This document shows, piece after piece, positions 25,242 to 33,746 of a stretch of DNA of 64,000 nt. This DNA comes from Saccharospirillum sp043196875 (GTDB lineage Bacteria > Pseudomonadota > Gammaproteobacteria > Pseudomonadales > Natronospirillaceae). A program made the position numbers and the translations under genes. The stretch is taken from assembly GCF_043196875.1 (NCBI RefSeq), contig NZ_JBEBMX010000001.1:930001-994000 (forward strand), read 5' to 3'. Position 1 is the stretch's first letter; the number at the start of each line of letters is the position of its first letter. Below the pieces are notes generated by a model. That model saw only the letters and a program-made list of their open reading frames with translations. It was not told the DNA's origin and did not search any database.

Positions 25242-26863
25242 CCATTTTTCGTCTGATCCGCATCGCCTGGGTGCTGAGTCGATACCGTCTGGATACCCTG
25301 CTGCGCTACCAGCAAGTCCCCTGGCCGATCCGGGTAGCGCAATGGTTTTTCCCGTTGCGCTGGATCATTCCGGCGCGTGGCAGCGAAGGCTATCGGCTGC
25401 GCCGCGCGCTGGAAACGCTCGGCCCGGTGTTCGTTAAATTTGGCCAGATTCTGTCGACCCGGCGCGACTTGCTGCCGCCGGAAATGGCCATCGAACTGGC
25501 CTTTTTGCAGGACAATGTGCCGTCTTTTCCCAGCAAAAAAGCCCGCGCTCTGATCGAAGAAGCCTTGGGTCAATCCATCGACGATCTGTTTCTTGAATTT
25601 GATGCCGACCCGCTGGCGTCGGCGTCCATTGCCCAGGTGCACAGTGCGGTATTGCCCGACGGTCGCTCGGTGGTGGTCAAGGTCATCCGGCCGGGTATCA
25701 AAAGCGGCATTATTAAAGATGTGCGCTTGATGGAAGTGATGGCCTGGCTGGTCAATATGCTGCCGGATGGTCATCGCTTGCGGCCCCAGGCGGTGGTTGA
25801 AGATTTCCGCAAAACCATTCTCGATGAACTGGATTTGATGCGTGAAGGCGCCAACCTGGCAGCGTTTAAACGTAACTTTGAAGACTCTGAGCTGCTCTAT
25901 ATTCCCTGGGTATACTGGGAATACACCCGGCGCAATGTGCTGGTAATGGAGCGCATTGATGGTATCGGCGTGTCCAGTGTTGATGAGCTCAACGAACTTG
26001 GCGTCGATATGAAAATCCTTGCCGAGCGCGGTGTGGAGATTTTCTTTACGCAGGTGTTCCGCGATTCCTTCTTCCACGCTGACATGCATCCGGGCAATAT
26101 TTTCGTCAGCCGTCAGCATCCGCAATCGCCGCAGTACATTGGCATTGATTGCGGCATTGTCGGTTCGCTGTCACGCGAAGATCAGAACTATCTGGCGCAG
26201 AACCTGCTGGCGTTTTTTAATCGCGACTATTATCGCGTTGCCGAACTGCATGTTGAGTCTGGTTGGGTGCCGGCCAATACCCGGGTCAATGAATTCGAGG
26301 CGGCGATTCGGTCGGTGTGTGAACCGATTTTTGAAAAGCCGTTGGCGGAAATTTCCTTTGGTTTATTGCTGGTGCGTTTGTTCCAGACCGCACAGCGTTT
26401 CGATATGCACGTCCAACCGCAATTGGTGTTGCTGCAAAAAACGCTGCTGAATGTTGAAGGCTTGGGTCGTCAGTTGTATCCACAACTCGATTTGTGGGCG
26501 ACGGCCAAACCCTTTTTGGAACGCTGGATGCGCGAGCAGGTCGGACCCAAGCGACTGCTCAAAGCCATACAACAGCATGGCCCGGGCTGGCTCGCCAAGG
26601 CGCCGCAGATGCCGGATCTGGTGCACGATACCTTGCTCAACTTGCGGCAGGTCGGTCAGGTTGAGCAGCGTTTGCAGCAGCGTCTGGCCGATATTCAAGT
26701 CAGTCAGCAGCGCGCCAATCGCAAACTGACGCGCCGGCTGTTGGCGACGGTTTTGTTACTCTTTGTGTTCTGGACCGGTGATCCAGGCGCCTGGCTGCTG
26801 AGCCTGTCGCCGGGCCAATGGGCCGGACTGGGTGTTGGTGCCCTCTTGCTGCTGTGGCCTTAG
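25238..26863 (+). CDS. ubiB: Atypical protein kinase-like UbiB
   Basis: A membrane-anchored ATPase of the ADCK/ABC1 family needed for ubiquinone synthesis. The 541-aa protein has the defining KFGQ (residues 67-70) in FVKFGQILSTRRDLLP, the catalytic-loop FHADMHPGNIFV, the metal-binding GIDCGIVG, and two C-terminal transmembrane helices (about residues 498-540). The start is TTG at 25238, overlapping the ubiJ stop codon (TTGA), so it depends on coupled translation. Confidence 0.96.
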   Translation: MTIFRLIRIAWVLSRYRLDTLLRYQQVPWPIRVAQWFFPLRWIIPARGSEGYRLRRALETLGPVFVKFGQILSTRRDLLPPEMAIELAFLQDNVPSFPSKKARALIEEALGQSIDDLFLEFDADPLASASIAQVHSAVLPDGRSVVVKVIRPGIKSGIIKDVRLMEVMAWLVNMLPDGHRLRPQAVVEDFRKTILDELDLMREGANLAAFKRNFEDSELLYIPWVYWEYTRRNVLVMERIDGIGVSSVDELNELGVDMKILAERGVEIFFTQVFRDSFFHADMHPGNIFVSRQHPQSPQYIGIDCGIVGSLSREDQNYLAQNLLAFFNRDYYRVAELHVESGWVPANTRVNEFEAAIRSVCEPIFEKPLAEISFGLLLVRLFQTAQRFDMHVQPQLVLLQKTLLNVEGLGRQLYPQLDLWATAKPFLERWMREQVGPKRLLKAIQQHGPGWLAKAPQMPDLVHDTLLNLRQVGQVEQRLQQRLADIQVSQQRANRKLTRRLLATVLLLFVFWTGDPGAWLLSLSPGQWAGLGVGALLLLWP

Positions 26864-26897
26864 GACCGACATAATTCGTTAACGACGGTGTCATATT

Positions 26898-27227
26898 ATG
26901 GATGTTTTGCAACAATTGGCGGCGACGCTGGAAGCGCGTAAAGGCGCGGCGGCGGATGAATCCTACGTGGCTTCGTTATACGCTAAGGGCTTGGATAAGA
27001 TTCTCGAGAAAGTGGGCGAAGAAGCCGTCGAAACTATTCTCGCCGCCAAGAACGTTAAAGCAGGCAGCGACCCGGCGGAGCGACTCATCAGTGAAACCGC
27101 TGATCTCTGGTTCCACAGCCTGGTGATGCTGGCCGACCTGGGTTTAGGCCCGGACGCGGTACTGGAAGAATTACAGCGACGTGTCGGTTTGTCCGGACAC
27201 GATGAAAAAGCCGCCCGCTCCAACTGA
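26898..27227 (+). CDS. hisE: Phosphoribosyl-ATP pyrophosphatase
   Basis: Catalyses the second step of histidine synthesis, hydrolysing phosphoribosyl-ATP. The 109-aa all-alpha MazG-like protein shows SYVASLYAKGLDKILEKVGEEA followed by VETILAAKN and SETADLWFHSLVMLADLGL, carrying the acidic metal ligands. In Pseudomonas hisI precedes hisE between ubiB and tatA. Here only 34 bp separate ubiB and hisE, and hisI is absent. The ribosome site is weak. Confidence 0.95.
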   Translation: MDVLQQLAATLEARKGAAADESYVASLYAKGLDKILEKVGEEAVETILAAKNVKAGSDPAERLISETADLWFHSLVMLADLGLGPDAVLEELQRRVGLSGHDEKAARSN

Positions 27228-27292
27228 GGGGCGCGCACGAATCCCGCACTTCGGCAGCGGCCGAAGCGCTTTAAAACCGAGTGAGGTGCAAG

Positions 27293-27553
27293 ATGGGTTT
27301 AGGTGGAATTTCCATTTGGCAATTATTGATCGTCTTGGCGATCGTCGTGCTGATTTTCGGCACCAAGCGACTGAAAGGCTTGGGTGGTGATGTCGGCGGT
27401 GCTATTAAGTCGTTCAAGTCAGCGATGAGCGAAGAAGAGAAAGCGGAAAAGGCGGAAGAAGCCAAGAGTCTGGAAGAAAAATCCAAAGACGCTCAGTTTT
27501 CTGAAACCGCCACTGCTGAAGCCAAGCAGGAAAGCGACAAGAGCAGCAGCTAA
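27293..27553 (+). CDS. tatA: Sec-independent translocase subunit TatA
   Basis: A pore-forming subunit of the Tat system that exports folded proteins. From ATG 27293 it has 86 aa: MGLGGISIWQLLIVLAIVVL is the N-terminal membrane helix, then the FGTKRLKGLGGDVGGAIKSFK hinge and amphipathic helix, and an acidic Glu/Lys tail. A GTG four codons earlier (27281) is less likely. It is first in tatABC, 65 bp after hisE. A small hairpin (CTTCGG/CCGAAG, 27250-27267) lies in the gap. Confidence 0.96.
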   Translation: MGLGGISIWQLLIVLAIVVLIFGTKRLKGLGGDVGGAIKSFKSAMSEEEKAEKAEEAKSLEEKSKDAQFSETATAEAKQESDKSSS

Positions 27554-27565
27554 GAGGCTTCACCG

Positions 27566-27895
27566 ATGTTCGACATGGGTTTTAGCGAGCTGCTGTTGAT
27601 TGCCGTGATCGGTCTGGTGGTGATTGGCCCGGAACGATTGCCGGGCGTGGCTCGTACAGTGGGTCGTCAGGTCGGCAATTTGCGCCGCTTTATGCGTTCC
27701 ATGCAGACCCAGCTGGAACAGGAAGTGAAGCTGGATGAACTGAACCGGAAGATTATGGCTGAAACCCGCGGCCAAACGTTCCGCAATAATGATGAGCCGG
27801 CGGGTAAAGACCCGTCGTCATCCTCCTCCTCCTCGACTCCATCGCAGTCGACATCGGCACCCTCAGGCAGTAATGATGACCACGGAAAACCCTGA
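27566..27895 (+). CDS. tatB: Sec-independent translocase subunit TatB
   Basis: Part of the TatBC twin-arginine receptor. The 109-aa protein has the N-terminal FDMGFSELLLIAVIGLVVIG helix with the conserved Glu, the PERLPGVART hinge, and an amphipathic helix, then a Ser-rich low-complexity tail. The tail overlaps the start of tatC by 23 bp in another frame. Confidence 0.95.
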   Translation: MFDMGFSELLLIAVIGLVVIGPERLPGVARTVGRQVGNLRRFMRSMQTQLEQEVKLDELNRKIMAETRGQTFRNNDEPAGKDPSSSSSSSTPSQSTSAPSGSNDDHGKP

Positions 27896-28634
27896 AGATT
27901 CTTCCATGCCGCTGGTAGCGCATCTCAAGGAGTTGCGCGACCGGATGATGCGTTCATTACTGGTGGTCTTTGTCGTTTTTCTCGGCCTCTATTTTCTGGC
28001 CGGTGATCTGTACATGATTCTGGTCCGGCCGCTGCAGATTCTGTTGCCTGAGGGTGGCCAGTTGATCGCCACCGGTGTCGCCTCGCCGTTTTTCGTACCG
28101 CTGAAACTGACCATCGTCTTGGCCATCTTTGTGTCGGTGCCTTATTTGCTGCATCAGATCTGGGGCTTTATTGCACCGGCTTTATATAAGCACGAGCGCA
28201 TGGTGGCGGTGCCGCTGTTTATCTCCAGCGTCTTTCTGTTTTATGCCGGCGTGGCCTTTGTTTATTTCGTGGTGCTGCCGCTGGTGTTTGGTTTTTTTAC
28301 TTCGGTGGGCCCGGAAGACATCAACCTGATGCCTGATATCGGCAACGTCTTGGATTTCTGTCTGAAGCTGTTTTTTGCTTTCGGTATCGCCTTTGAAATT
28401 CCCATTGCTACTTTTCTGGTGGTACGGGCGGGCATCGCATCGGTTGAATCTTTGAGTAAGAAACGACCTTACGTTTTTGTCAGTTGTTTTGTGATTGGCA
28501 TGCTGGTGACACCGCCGGATGTGGTGTCTCAATCAATCCTGGCGGTGCCGATGTGGTTGCTGTTTGAGCTGGGTTTGTTATTCAGCCGCTTTATTCCGAA
28601 AAAGTCGGCCGAAGACATCAGCGCAGAGAGTTAA
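27873..28634 (+). CDS. tatC: Sec-independent translocase subunit TatC
   Basis: A six-transmembrane receptor for twin-arginine signal peptides. From ATG 27873 (or 27876) it has about 253 aa. PLVAHLKELRDRMMRSL is the conserved N-terminal motif with the signal-binding Glu. Further conserved are PLKLTIVLAIFVSVPYLLHQ, WGFIAPALYKHERM and the later FGIAFEIPI helix. An earlier in-frame ATG at 27789 would add 28 out-of-character residues inside tatB. Confidence 0.96.
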   Translation: MMTTENPEDSSMPLVAHLKELRDRMMRSLLVVFVVFLGLYFLAGDLYMILVRPLQILLPEGGQLIATGVASPFFVPLKLTIVLAIFVSVPYLLHQIWGFIAPALYKHERMVAVPLFISSVFLFYAGVAFVYFVVLPLVFGFFTSVGPEDINLMPDIGNVLDFCLKLFFAFGIAFEIPIATFLVVRAGIASVESLSKKRPYVFVSCFVIGMLVTPPDVVSQSILAVPMWLLFELGLLFSRFIPKKSAEDISAES

Positions 28635-28638
28635 AGGC

Positions 28639-28905
28639 TTAGCGATCGTCGTCGTGATTAACGACTTCACCTTCAATGACATTGCCCTTTTGTGAGGATT
28701 GCCGGCGCTGCTGTTGTTCGTAAAAACGACGGAAGCGGCTGGCGAACAAGGGGCGACCGGTCAGTTTTAATTTAATGGCGTTAATTGCCGCCAAGCCAAT
28801 GCCAATGGCCAGCGCGGCCAGAAAAACAAATAAGCCAATCCAGAACAGAAAGACCATAACGGCCAGACCGATGATGGCGGCGAGCAAACGTTTCAGCGGA
28901 GACAT
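28639..28905 (-). CDS. Small membrane protein of unknown function
   Basis: An 88-aa protein from ATG 28905 (AGGTG upstream). Residues 8-50 are one long, or two adjacent, Gly/Ala-rich hydrophobic helices (LLAAIIGLAVMVFLFWIGLF and following); the tail is Arg/Gln-rich (RRFYEQQQRRQ) and then acidic. I do not recognise a family. It is convergent with tatC with a 4-bp gap. Confidence 0.6.
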   Translation of the reverse strand: MSPLKRLLAAIIGLAVMVFLFWIGLFVFLAALAIGIGLAAINAIKLKLTGRPLFASRFRRFYEQQQRRQSSQKGNVIEGEVVNHDDDR

Positions 28906-29080
28906 GGGTGGTTCACCTGTCCTTTTGTGGGTCATTCGAGACGCTGCAACTCGGCAGCCGTCGGTAAAATTGTATTAAGTCAATGGGGCTAGCCTGACAC
29001 ATTGCAATCAGACTCGGCCAGTCAGAGGTCACATTTTGCGCCATCTTGACGACGAGATGACACACCAATCGGAGCGTCCT

Positions 29081-30076
29081 ATGAGTAAAGCCGTGATTCG
29101 CTGGGGCATTCTTGGCGCCGGTATTATCGCCCGCAAACTGGCCGCCGCTGTGCAGCAGCACGAGGGCAGTGAATTACTCGCCGTGGCTTCTCGCACGCCG
29201 GCCAAAGCGGCCGAATTTGCCACCGAGTTCGGCATTGATGGCAGTGATTATGAAACCCTGCTCAAGCGAACCGATATCGATGTGGTCTATGTCGCCACCA
29301 CGCACAACTTCCATTACGACAACGCCCGCATGGCTCTGGAGCATGACAAGTCGGTGCTGGTGGAAAAGCCGTTTACTGTTAATGCTGCTCAGGCCAGCGC
29401 TCTGATCGAGTTGGCTCAGGCGCGTGGTCTGTTTTTGATGGAAGCCATCTGGACCCGGTTTTTGCCAGCTCAGGCGCAGTTAAAAGCGCAATTGGATAAC
29501 GGCCTGATCGGCGATTTGCGCCAACTGAATATCAGCTTCGGTGGTTTTGTGCCGCCGCATTATGAAACCCGATTGAAAGATCCGAATCTGGCCGGTGGTG
29601 TGACCCTGGATATGGGTATTTATCCGCTGACCTTCGCCAACTTCCTGCTAGGCGAGCGGCCGGTTGAGGCCAAGTCGATGGCCGAATTCGGTGCTACTGG
29701 CGTCGATGAATGGGCTAATTATCTGCTGCGCTACCCATCCGGTGTGATGGTGAATATCAGTACCAGTTGCAGCCTGAGTATGAAGCAGGAGGCGATGATT
29801 TATGGCAGTCAGGGCTATGTAGAATTCCCCGAGTTTCAGCAGGGTAATCGCTTTACTCATCATCGTCATGACGGTGGTAACGAGGTGCTTAGCAGCGAGA
29901 CTCATGAATGGCAGCGGCATGACAACGGCTTTGTCTATCAGGTTGAAGAAGTGGCGCGGTGCCTGGCTGCCAGCGAATTGGAAAGCTCGGTGATTCCCTT
30001 GGCTGAGACGCTGTCGATGATGCAGTTGATGGATTCCATGCGCGCCGACTGGAACTTCCGCTACCCCTTCGAATAG
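29081..30076 (+). CDS. Gfo/Idh/MocA family oxidoreductase
   Basis: An NAD(P)-dependent dehydrogenase of 331 aa, probably acting on a sugar or cyclitol. The N-terminal Rossmann motif is WGILGAGIIARKLAAAV. The catalytic-lysine signature is VLVEKPFTVNAAQA (EKP), and GGVTLDMGIYPL is the substrate-side helix as in glucose-fructose oxidoreductase and trans-dihydrodiol dehydrogenase types. ATG 29081 has GGAGCG upstream; 29036 would add 15 residues. It ends just before the GntR-controlled TRAP promoter, so a sugar-acid role is plausible but not shown. Confidence 0.85.
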   Translation: MSKAVIRWGILGAGIIARKLAAAVQQHEGSELLAVASRTPAKAAEFATEFGIDGSDYETLLKRTDIDVVYVATTHNFHYDNARMALEHDKSVLVEKPFTVNAAQASALIELAQARGLFLMEAIWTRFLPAQAQLKAQLDNGLIGDLRQLNISFGGFVPPHYETRLKDPNLAGGVTLDMGIYPLTFANFLLGERPVEAKSMAEFGATGVDEWANYLLRYPSGVMVNISTSCSLSMKQEAMIYGSQGYVEFPEFQQGNRFTHHRHDGGNEVLSSETHEWQRHDNGFVYQVEEVARCLAASELESSVIPLAETLSMMQLMDSMRADWNFRYPFE

Positions 30077-30114
30077 CTTGTCGCACTTTCAATTCGCTGC
30101 GCGCAAATCCTCGC

Positions 30115-30143
30115 TTGCCAAGCCGGAAAAGCTGCATTAGAGT
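30115..30143 (+). promoter_or_regulatory. Sigma-70 promoter of the TRAP-gntK operon
   Basis: TTGCCA (30115-30120), a 17-bp spacer and TAGAGT (30138-30143). Transcription would begin near 30150, directly at the first GntR operator. Confidence 0.55.
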
Positions 30144-30150
30144 TTGTCGA

Positions 30151-30162
30151 GTTACCGGTAAC
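30151..30162. promoter_or_regulatory. GntR operator 1
   Basis: The 12-bp palindrome GTTACCGGTAAC has a central CG, as expected for a LacI-family site, and resembles the E. coli GntR operator (ATGTTACC...GGTAACAT type). It lies at the predicted transcription start. Confidence 0.75.
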
Positions 30163-30173
30163 ATTGCTAACGA

Positions 30174-30187
30174 TGTTACCGGTAACA
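30174..30187. promoter_or_regulatory. GntR operator 2
   Basis: The 14-bp palindrome TGTTACCGGTAACA is centred 24 bp (just over two helical turns) from operator 1, so two repressor dimers could bind on nearly the same DNA face. It lies 32 bp before the dctP start. Confidence 0.78.
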
Positions 30188-30219
30188 AAACCAACAAAAA
30201 CAAAAGCTAGGAGACTACC

Positions 30220-31233
30220 ATGCACGCTTCACTCAAGTGGGCGGCCGGCTTGGCCTTGATCGCCATCGGCAGCCAGGCAATCGCCGCAGACTACCGTTTT
30301 CAGTTCCAATCATCCGACCCGTCCGGGGTCCGCAATTTCGAAATCAAGCAGGAATGGGCCGAGCGCGTCGAAGCCATGACCGGCGGTCGTGTCGAAATTG
30401 AAATCCTGCCGGTCAATTCCGTGGTCAGCCACACTGAAACGCTCGATGCCATCGAGTCCGGCATTCTCGATGGACACATCTCGGTGACCGGTTATTTCTC
30501 CGGTAAAGATCCTGCGTTCGGTTTGATCGGCAACACCGTCGGCGCCTGGTCGAATCCGGATCAACTGATCGACTACATCTATTACGGCGGTGGTTATGAG
30601 CTGATGAACGAACTCTATGAGCCTTATGGCGTTAAGTTCGTCGGCGGTGCCGCGACCGGTTTGGAAGCTTTTGTGTCCAAAGTGCCGCTCGATGGCGTTG
30701 CCGATCTGCAAGGTTTGAAACTGCGCGCACCGGAAGGTCTGGTGCAATCGGTGTTTGCTGCCGCTGGTGCCGCGCCGGTCAACCTGCCCAGTTCGGAAGT
30801 CTATACCGCGCTCAGCAAAGGCGTGATTGATGCCGCCGACAACACCGTTTTCTCCACCAACCACGCTCAGGGTCTGCACGAAATTGCGCCGCACCCGGTT
30901 TATCCTGGTTTCCATTCGCTGCCGTTGTTGGAAGTGGCGATGAATCTCGATGAGTGGAACGAGTTGCCCGCAGACATTCAGGCGATCTTCACGGTGTCCG
31001 TGCGTGACTTTGCCAACGACATCAGCACCCAGTTGGCGATGGCCGATATCGATGCGGTCAAAGAAGCGCGTGACAACCCGGACATCACCATCCACGACTG
31101 GTCGGCGGAAGAGCGCATGGAGTTCCGTGCCATCGCCCGGACGCAGTGGGAGGTATACGCCGAAGAATCGCCCAACGCGCGTCGCGTTTACGATTCGGTC
31201 ACCGCCTTCCTGGAATCCCAGGGCCTGCTCTAA
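30220..31233 (+). CDS. dctP: TRAP transporter solute-binding protein (DctP type), likely for gluconate
   Basis: A periplasmic substrate-binding protein of 337 aa. The signal peptide ends AIAA before DYRFQFQSSDP. The family block LRAPEGLVQSVFAAAGAAPV carries the conserved Arg that binds the substrate carboxylate, and PSSEVYTALSKGVIDAADNT is the next signature. The first gene of an operon with dctQ, dctM and gntK, under two GntR operators, which points to gluconate or a related sugar acid as substrate. A good ribosome site (AGGAG) precedes the ATG. Confidence 0.92.
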   Translation: MHASLKWAAGLALIAIGSQAIAADYRFQFQSSDPSGVRNFEIKQEWAERVEAMTGGRVEIEILPVNSVVSHTETLDAIESGILDGHISVTGYFSGKDPAFGLIGNTVGAWSNPDQLIDYIYYGGGYELMNELYEPYGVKFVGGAATGLEAFVSKVPLDGVADLQGLKLRAPEGLVQSVFAAAGAAPVNLPSSEVYTALSKGVIDAADNTVFSTNHAQGLHEIAPHPVYPGFHSLPLLEVAMNLDEWNELPADIQAIFTVSVRDFANDISTQLAMADIDAVKEARDNPDITIHDWSAEERMEFRAIARTQWEVYAEESPNARRVYDSVTAFLESQGLL

Positions 31234-31280
31234 GTTATTGATTGTCATGCCCTGGCCATAGCCGGGGCCGGAGCCTTTGC

Positions 31281-31841
31281 ATGAATACCGAACCCCAAGC
31301 TGCGGTGGTGCCGACAGAGGACGATGCGGACCTGGCATCGACCTGGCTCGACCGCGCCATTGTCTGGCTCGGCAAAAAACTGAGCCTGATTTTTGCCATC
31401 GTCGCCCTCATCGGTTGTTACGAAGTGGTGCGACGTTATGCCTTTAATGCGCCGACTTTCTGGGTGCATGAAACCGCCACTTTTCTCGGCGCGTCGCTGT
31501 TTATCTTCGGTGGCCTCTATGCCTTTGCCACCGATAAACACGTGCGGGTGGTGTTGATCTATGACCACCTGTCCGAGCGCGGCCAACGAGCCTTGCGCAT
31601 CGTTCATCATCTGTTTGGTCTGGGTTTCTGCGCCATGATGCTCTACGCCTCCTCAATCATGGCGAAGAAAGCGGTGTTCACGCCTTGGGGCGCCTTTCGT
31701 CTGGAAACTTCCGGCTCGGCCTGGAACCCGCCGTTTCCGGCCCTGCTGAAGGTGATGGTATTCGTCGCCATCATCGTGCTGACGCTGCAATACCTGTTGC
31801 ATCTGCTGCGTGATCTGCGCCAGTGGCGGAGGAAGGTCTGA
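31281..31841 (+). CDS. dctQ: TRAP transporter small permease (DctQ)
   Basis: A four-transmembrane subunit that couples the binding protein to the large permease. About 186 aa from ATG 31281 (GGAG upstream). Helices begin at LSLIFAIVALIGCYEVVRRY, then TATFLGASLFIFGGLYAF, with YAFATDKHVRVVLIYDHL the typical loop. The stop overlaps the dctM start (TGATG), indicating coupled translation. Confidence 0.92.
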   Translation: MNTEPQAAVVPTEDDADLASTWLDRAIVWLGKKLSLIFAIVALIGCYEVVRRYAFNAPTFWVHETATFLGASLFIFGGLYAFATDKHVRVVLIYDHLSERGQRALRIVHHLFGLGFCAMMLYASSIMAKKAVFTPWGAFRLETSGSAWNPPFPALLKVMVFVAIIVLTLQYLLHLLRDLRQWRRKV

Positions 31842-33163
31842 TGTTTGAACTTTCTGATATTGGCATCGCCTACGGCAGTTTGCTGATGCTGGTGCTGATG
31901 ATTGCCTTGCTGCTGACCGGCATGCAGCTGGCCTTTGTGACCGGTTTTGTGGCGCTGATTTTTGCGCTCGGCTGGTTCGGTCCGCCGGCCTTGGGCATTG
32001 TCAGCAGTCGCCTGTTCAGCTTTATTGGCAGCTATGTGTTTCTGGCCGTGCCGATGTTTGTGTTGATGGCCGCCTTGCTCGACCACTCCGGTATCGCCCG
32101 TGATTTATTCGATGCCATGAATCGGCTCGGTCGCAAAATTCGCGGCGGTGTGGCGGTTCAGACATTAGTTGTGGCGGTCATTCTGGCGTCGATGTCGGGT
32201 GTGATCGGCGGCGAAACTGTGTTGCTCGGTTTGCTGGCGTTGCCGCAAATGCTGCGTCTGGGTTATGACCGTCGTCTGGCCATCGGTACGACCTGTGCCG
32301 GCGGCGCACTGGGCACCATGTTGCCGCCGAGTATCGTGCTGATTATCTACGGTCTCACCGCCAACGTGTCCATTGGCGATCTGTTTAAAGGCGCGTTTTT
32401 GCCCGCCTTGTTGTTGGCCTTGCTGTACGTCGGTTATGTGCTGATTCGGGCTTATCTGAATCCGTCGCTGGCGCCTTTGCCATCTGATAACGCAGCCGAA
32501 ACTGACGCCGAACCGGCACCGAACTTCTTTAAAGCTTTGCTGTTTCCGTTGTTGTCTGTCGCTGTGGTGCTGGGTTCAATTTATACCGGCGTGGCGTCGG
32601 TAACCGAAGCCTCTGCCTTGGGTGTGATCGGCATTGCGCTGAGTACCTGGGTGCGTGGCGAACTGAGCTATCAGATGATTCGCTCGGCCACCATTACCAC
32701 CTTGCGCACCTGCGGCATGATCATCTGGATTGGCATTGGTGCCACGGCTCTGGTCGGGGTTTATAACCTTATGGGTGGCATCGAATTTGTGCGCGAAACG
32801 GTGCTGGCGGTCAGCGGCGGTAATGGCCTGGCGACCATCCTCTTTATGATGGCGATCTTGCTGGTGCTGGGCATGTTTCTCGACTGGGTTGGGGTGGCCT
32901 TGCTGACCATGCCGATCTTTGTGCCCATCATTACCGAGCTGGGTTACAGCCCAATCTGGTTTGGCGTCTTGTTCTGCATGAACATGCAGGTGTCCTTCCT
33001 GTCGCCGCCCTTTGGTCCGGCCGCCTTTTATCTGAAAACCGTCGCGCCGAAAGACATTTCGCTGGGTGAAATTTTCCGTTCATTGCTGCCCTTTATCGGT
33101 TTGCAACTGGTCGCGCTGAGCTTGTTGGTTGCCTTTCCGCAGCTGGCTCTTTGGTGGCAGTAA
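31841..33163 (+). CDS. dctM: TRAP transporter large permease (DctM)
   Basis: The sodium-coupled transport subunit, 440 aa with about 12 hydrophobic segments. Typical blocks: FLAVPMFVLMAALLDHSGIA, GGALGTMLPPSIVLIIYGL (ion/substrate site) and LGMFLDWVGVALLTMPIFVP. ATG 31841 follows AGGAAGG and overlaps the dctQ stop by one base. Downstream gntK would phosphorylate the imported gluconate. Confidence 0.95.
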   Translation: MFELSDIGIAYGSLLMLVLMIALLLTGMQLAFVTGFVALIFALGWFGPPALGIVSSRLFSFIGSYVFLAVPMFVLMAALLDHSGIARDLFDAMNRLGRKIRGGVAVQTLVVAVILASMSGVIGGETVLLGLLALPQMLRLGYDRRLAIGTTCAGGALGTMLPPSIVLIIYGLTANVSIGDLFKGAFLPALLLALLYVGYVLIRAYLNPSLAPLPSDNAAETDAEPAPNFFKALLFPLLSVAVVLGSIYTGVASVTEASALGVIGIALSTWVRGELSYQMIRSATITTLRTCGMIIWIGIGATALVGVYNLMGGIEFVRETVLAVSGGNGLATILFMMAILLVLGMFLDWVGVALLTMPIFVPIITELGYSPIWFGVLFCMNMQVSFLSPPFGPAAFYLKTVAPKDISLGEIFRSLLPFIGLQLVALSLLVAFPQLALWWQ

Positions 33164-33193
33164 CTGTGGTGGCAATAGAAGTGGTGCTCATCA

Positions 33194-33694
33194 ATGAATA
33201 ACCAAAGCATCGTCGTTATGGGTGTGTCTGGTTGCGGTAAGAGTCTGATCGGTCAGCAATTGGCGCAGGCGTTGCAGTTGCCATTTTTCGATGCCGACGA
33301 TTTTCACAGCGCAGACAACGTCAGCAAGATGGCCAGTGGCGTGCCGCTGACCGACGCCGACCGCGCCGATTGGTTGGACAGCCTGGCGCAGTTGATCCGC
33401 ACGCGCGCACCTTTGGTGTTGGCCTGTTCGGCGCTGCGCCAGCGTTATCGCGATGCCTTGCGCGAGGCTGATCCATCGCTGGTGTTTGTGCATCTTGATG
33501 GTGATATCGACACCATCTGGGCACGGCTGTCGCAGCGACGCGATCATTATTTTAATGGTCGCGACATGCTGCAAAGTCAGTTCGAACAGTTGGAGCGGCC
33601 GGGTTTGGATGAAGCCTTTCGCATCGATATTAATCGTCCGGCCGAAGCCGTGTTGGACGCTTGTCTCGATGTCATTGGCCGGGGCACCGCTTGA
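33194..33694 (+). CDS. gntK: Gluconokinase
   Basis: Phosphorylates D-gluconate to 6-phosphogluconate for the Entner-Doudoroff or pentose phosphate pathway. The 166-aa P-loop kinase has GVSGCGKS at 10-17, the substrate region FFDADDFHSADNVSKMASGVPL, VLACSALRQRYRDALR, and the lid RRDHYF. It lies 30 bp after dctM, in the same operon. No Shine-Dalgarno is obvious. Confidence 0.96.
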   Translation: MNNQSIVVMGVSGCGKSLIGQQLAQALQLPFFDADDFHSADNVSKMASGVPLTDADRADWLDSLAQLIRTRAPLVLACSALRQRYRDALREADPSLVFVHLDGDIDTIWARLSQRRDHYFNGRDMLQSQFEQLERPGLDEAFRIDINRPAEAVLDACLDVIGRGTA

Positions 33695-33746
33695 GCCGCG
33701 CCTGGTGTAAGATGAAGCGGTTTGTCCAACTCGATAGCGGAGCTCC

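Noticed and set aside
25088..26125. 345-codon minus frame opposite ubiB
   Set aside because: It lies across ubiJ and ubiB, both certain genes, and shows no domain of its own.
30310..31338. 342-codon minus frame opposite dctP
   Set aside because: It is an antisense shadow of the binding-protein gene, with no ribosome site or family match.
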